Source: Sphingomonas sp. IBVSS2 (GTDB lineage Bacteria; Pseudomonadota; Alphaproteobacteria; Sphingomonadales; Sphingomonadaceae). From it: DNA of 64,000 nucleotides. Shown one piece after another: positions 61,859 to 64,000 of this stretch (positions within the stretch are counted from its first letter, which is position 1; every line of letters starts with the position of its first letter). Both the position numbers and the translations under genes were made by a program. Below the pieces are notes generated by a model that was not told where the DNA came from, searched no databases, and saw only the letters and a list, made by a program, of their open reading frames with translations. The stretch lies in the NCBI RefSeq assembly GCF_002127225.1, contig NZ_NFUR01000001.1, forward strand, positions 1,117,592-1,181,591, read 5' to 3'.

Positions 61859-63232
61859 ATGCGTCCTTCGTTTCTGCTGGGCTCGGCGCTGTGCGTGCTG
61901 GCCGTCCTCACCGCCGTCGATGCGCGCGCGCAATGCGCCGCGCGGCTGGAGCGGGCCAATCACAATGCGCGCGACATGCCGGAGAACACTCCTTCCGAGG
62001 TGCATGACCAACTGTCCGACCAGTCGCTGCTCGCCGACGAGACGAAGGACAGCAATCCCGCCGAATGCTTGAAGGCGGTGGTACGGATGGAAGCGCTGAT
62101 GCGCCGCCACGGCAAGGCCATTGTCGAGGAATCGGGGATGCCCGCCGCCGTGGCAGCGGCGCGCCCGAGGACGCTCGACGAGCTCTTCCCGCCGACGCCG
62201 CTCTCGCGGCGCCTGGCGCAGATGCGCGTCCCGACCGGGGGGCAGACCCGGGCCGATGCGCTGGCGCTCAACGAATATGCCAATGCCAGCCGGGCGCTGG
62301 GCTTCGCGATCTATAGCGGCACCATCGAGAGCAATGCCGCCGCCGCGGCCGAGGCCGTGTCGGTTACGGACAGGGCTGTTGCCGCGGCCGAGGCGACGCA
62401 GGAAACCATGATCATGATCAACCAGGAAGGCGACATGCTGCACGCGCAGCTCGAGGACGCCTTTCGCGAACTGGAGACGGCACAGCGCGCGCAGGATCGG
62501 TTCGCGCAGAAATATGGGGAACTGGCGCCGCTGTCGCAGGACCCCGTCGCCAATCCGCTGAAGCGGCTGGAGGCGGCGAAGCGCAACCTCAAGAATGCGA
62601 CGGATCGCCTGAACAAATGGATCGAGCGCAATCTGGAGGAAGGCTTCGCGCCGGGCTATCTCGGCGCGATGCGCGTGCTGGAGGCGCGCTACAAGCCCAA
62701 GTTCGAGAAGATCGAGGAACAGTGCGAGAAGATGCGGCAAGCGGCGTTCGACAAGTTTGCCCAGGCCGCGCTTACGGGGAAGAAGACGACCGCGCTCGAG
62801 GACGCCGGGAAGGCCTGCTCGCAAATGGAAAAGCCGCTCAAGGAGCAGTCGCAGCGTGAGGAAGACGAGATCCACAAGAAGTACAAGCTGCCGGAGAAGC
62901 CGGACGACGACCTGCTGGCGCCGCTGACGCCGGAGCCCAAGGGCGCGGGCAAGGAGGCGGCTCCGGCAAAGGCGCCCGAGGCCTCGGACGATGATCTGCT
63001 TGCGCCGCTGACGCCGGAGCCCAAGGGCGCGGGCAAGGAAGCGGCTCCGGCAAAGGCGCCCGAGGCCTCGGACGATGATCTGCTTGCGCCGCTGACGCCG
63101 CAGCCCAAGGGGGCGGGCAAGGAAGCGGCCCCGGCAAAGGCGCCGGAGGCACCGGCCGACGACTTGCTCGCGCCGTTGACGCCGCAGCCCAGGGGTGCCG
63201 GCAAGGGGCCGGGTTCGGGCAAGCCGAAATAG
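61859..63232 (+). CDS. Secreted coiled-coil protein with C-terminal tandem repeats
   Basis: A 457-residue exported protein (signal L-L-G-S-A-L-C-V-L-A-V-L) of unknown function. Residues about 140-330 are Ala/Glu/Arg/Lys-rich and predicted to form long helices or coiled coils; there are a few cysteines (E-E-Q-C-E-K, K-A-C-S). The C-terminal 110 residues are four acidic-proline repeats of 28 residues beginning D-D-D-L-L-A-P-L-T-P. ATG 61859 is chosen because the signal peptide begins there. Divergent from infA across 247 bases. Confidence 0.8.
   Translation: MRPSFLLGSALCVLAVLTAVDARAQCAARLERANHNARDMPENTPSEVHDQLSDQSLLADETKDSNPAECLKAVVRMEALMRRHGKAIVEESGMPAAVAAARPRTLDELFPPTPLSRRLAQMRVPTGGQTRADALALNEYANASRALGFAIYSGTIESNAAAAAEAVSVTDRAVAAAEATQETMIMINQEGDMLHAQLEDAFRELETAQRAQDRFAQKYGELAPLSQDPVANPLKRLEAAKRNLKNATDRLNKWIERNLEEGFAPGYLGAMRVLEARYKPKFEKIEEQCEKMRQAAFDKFAQAALTGKKTTALEDAGKACSQMEKPLKEQSQREEDEIHKKYKLPEKPDDDLLAPLTPEPKGAGKEAAPAKAPEASDDDLLAPLTPEPKGAGKEAAPAKAPEASDDDLLAPLTPQPKGAGKEAAPAKAPEAPADDLLAPLTPQPRGAGKGPGSGKPK
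62903..63229 (+). repeat. 84-bp tandem repeat, almost four copies
   Basis: Units start at 62903, 62987, 63071 and 63155; the first three are full length and nearly identical, the last diverges after 40 bases. Each encodes D-D-D-L-L-A-P-L-T-P-x-P-K-G-A-G-K followed by E-A-A-P-A-K-A-P-E-A. Copy number may vary between strains. Confidence 0.92.
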
Positions 63233-63280
63233 AAGCCGTTCCCCGCCGGTCGGTTTGCGCGAGGGCCGGAGGGCGATGCG

Positions 63281-63308
63281 CGGGGCGGCCTGTCGCCATG
63301 CCGCCCCG
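63281..63308. terminator. Hairpin between convergent genes
   Basis: Perfect nine-base arms CGGGGCGGC and GCCGCCCCG with a ten-base loop, placed between the coiled-coil protein and the S9 peptidase gene. Probably a shared terminator without a T-run. Confidence 0.6.
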
Positions 63309-63313
63309 TTCGC

Positions 63314-64000
63314 TCAGGCCGGATTGTGCTTGTCGAGGAATTTCTTCACTTCCTGCAGGAACTGGGTCCGGTCCTGTTCGCGCAGCAGGTTATGGGTGTT
63401 CAGCGGCTGCTCGAGATACAGGAAGTCGACGCCCTCCTTCTTGCCTGCGCCCTTGAGCTTGCTGACCAGCCCGCGCGACTGGGCGACGGGGACGCGCTGA
63501 TCCTTGGCGCCATGGACGATCAGGATCGGCGTCGAGAACATCTCGGGATGATAGGCCGGGGAGATCGCCCTGAGGTCGCCCGCCGCGCCCAGGCCCATCT
63601 TGGCGCCGTAGCCGCCGAGATAGTTCTTGTCGTAATTGACCATCGCCGGGAGGTCATGGACGCCCGCGCCGCTCACCGCGCAACGATATTTGTCGCCGTC
63701 GCGCTGCGCCGCGCGGCTGGCGGCATAGCCGCCATAGGACCAGCCCACCATGCAGACCCGCTTGGGATCGATGGTCCCGTCCTTGGCGAGCCAGGGGATC
63801 ACGTCGTTGAGATCGTCCTGCATGCGCAGGCCCCAATTGCCGTCCACGGCCTTGCCGAATTCCTTGCCGTAGCCGGTCGACCCGCGATAATTGGGCTGGA
63901 CGACGACATAGCCATATTCCGCCAGCGTCTGGGCCCATTGGTAGCTGTCCCAATCGGCGTCGTCGCGCGCCCAGGGGCCGCCATGCGGCATCACGATGAG
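63314..64000 (-). CDS. S9-family (prolyl oligopeptidase-type) peptidase, C-terminal part
   Basis: Only the last 228 codons are in the window; the gene continues past the right edge. This is the alpha/beta-hydrolase domain: P-H-G-G-P with oxyanion residues at the start, nucleophile Ser in V-G-W-S-Y-G-G-Y, Asp in V-H-G-A-K-D-Q-R-V-P, and His in P-L-N-T-H-N-L-L-R. S9 peptidases cleave short peptides; many sphingomonad members are exported, but the N-terminus cannot be seen. Confidence 0.92.
   Translation of the reverse strand, partial: LIVMPHGGPWARDDADWDSYQWAQTLAEYGYVVVQPNYRGSTGYGKEFGKAVDGNWGLRMQDDLNDVIPWLAKDGTIDPKRVCMVGWSYGGYAASRAAQRDGDKYRCAVSGAGVHDLPAMVNYDKNYLGGYGAKMGLGAAGDLRAISPAYHPEMFSTPILIVHGAKDQRVPVAQSRGLVSKLKGAGKKEGVDFLYLEQPLNTHNLLREQDRTQFLQEVKKFLDKHNPA

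Overview
The window reads as a chromosomal segment of a G+C-rich alphaproteobacterium, most likely a Sphingomonas-type sphingomonad. The reasons are three large TonB-dependent receptors of the sphingomonad/caulobacter style, the SUF operon layout, frequent GTG and TTG starts, and the infA-maf-RNase E/G-yacG-tRNA-Phe block. No rRNA, CRISPR array, insertion sequence or prophage was recognised. Coding density is very high; only 24118-24534 lacks a gene for more than 300 bases.

Layout. 1-4783: acyl-CoA ligase fragment, gamma-glutamyltransferase, HdeD-like membrane protein, pyrD, AraC-type regulator. 4863-11560: one tightly coupled SUF iron-sulfur operon (rrf2, sufB, sufC, sufD, sufS, sufT-like, sufA) in which two small secreted four-cysteine proteins, related to each other, are embedded. 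11609-18089: aldo/keto reductase, Gre-type factor, penicillin-acylase-type amidohydrolase, then a minus-strand repair group (3-methyladenine glycosylase, an unknown 122-residue protein, dinB) ending at a TetR regulator. 18120-24117: a 36-bp operator and an RND efflux operon (adaptor, pump with a one-base frameshift, outer-membrane factor).

24535-40503: carbohydrate-uptake region with two TonB receptors, an alginate-lyase-family enzyme, GH30, GH3, a FucP-type transporter, a cupin-8 protein, a flavin-dependent tryptophan-halogenase-family protein and a LacI regulator with a perfect 20-bp palindrome in front of the receptor it probably controls. 40568-42469: Lrp regulator divergent from a leucine dehydrogenase. 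42466-47333: TetR regulator divergent from an OMF-EmrA-EmrB efflux operon with two matching operators. 47387-52087: His-rich secreted protein and CzcB/CzcA metal efflux without a CzcC. 52251-59447: GPH-type transporter that overlaps tail to tail a zinc phospholipase C/S1-P1 nuclease; the latter follows a TonB receptor and a DUF218 protein; ROK regulator. 59562-61611: tRNA-Phe, yacG, RNase E/G-like, maf, infA. 61859-64000: secreted coiled-coil protein with 84-bp tandem repeats, and the C-terminal part of an S9 peptidase.

The most novel-looking items are the paired four-cysteine secreted proteins inside the SUF operon, the receptor-enzyme junctions that carry intrinsic terminators, the operators whose arms are the -35 hexamers, and the receptor/DUF218/PLC-type operon.
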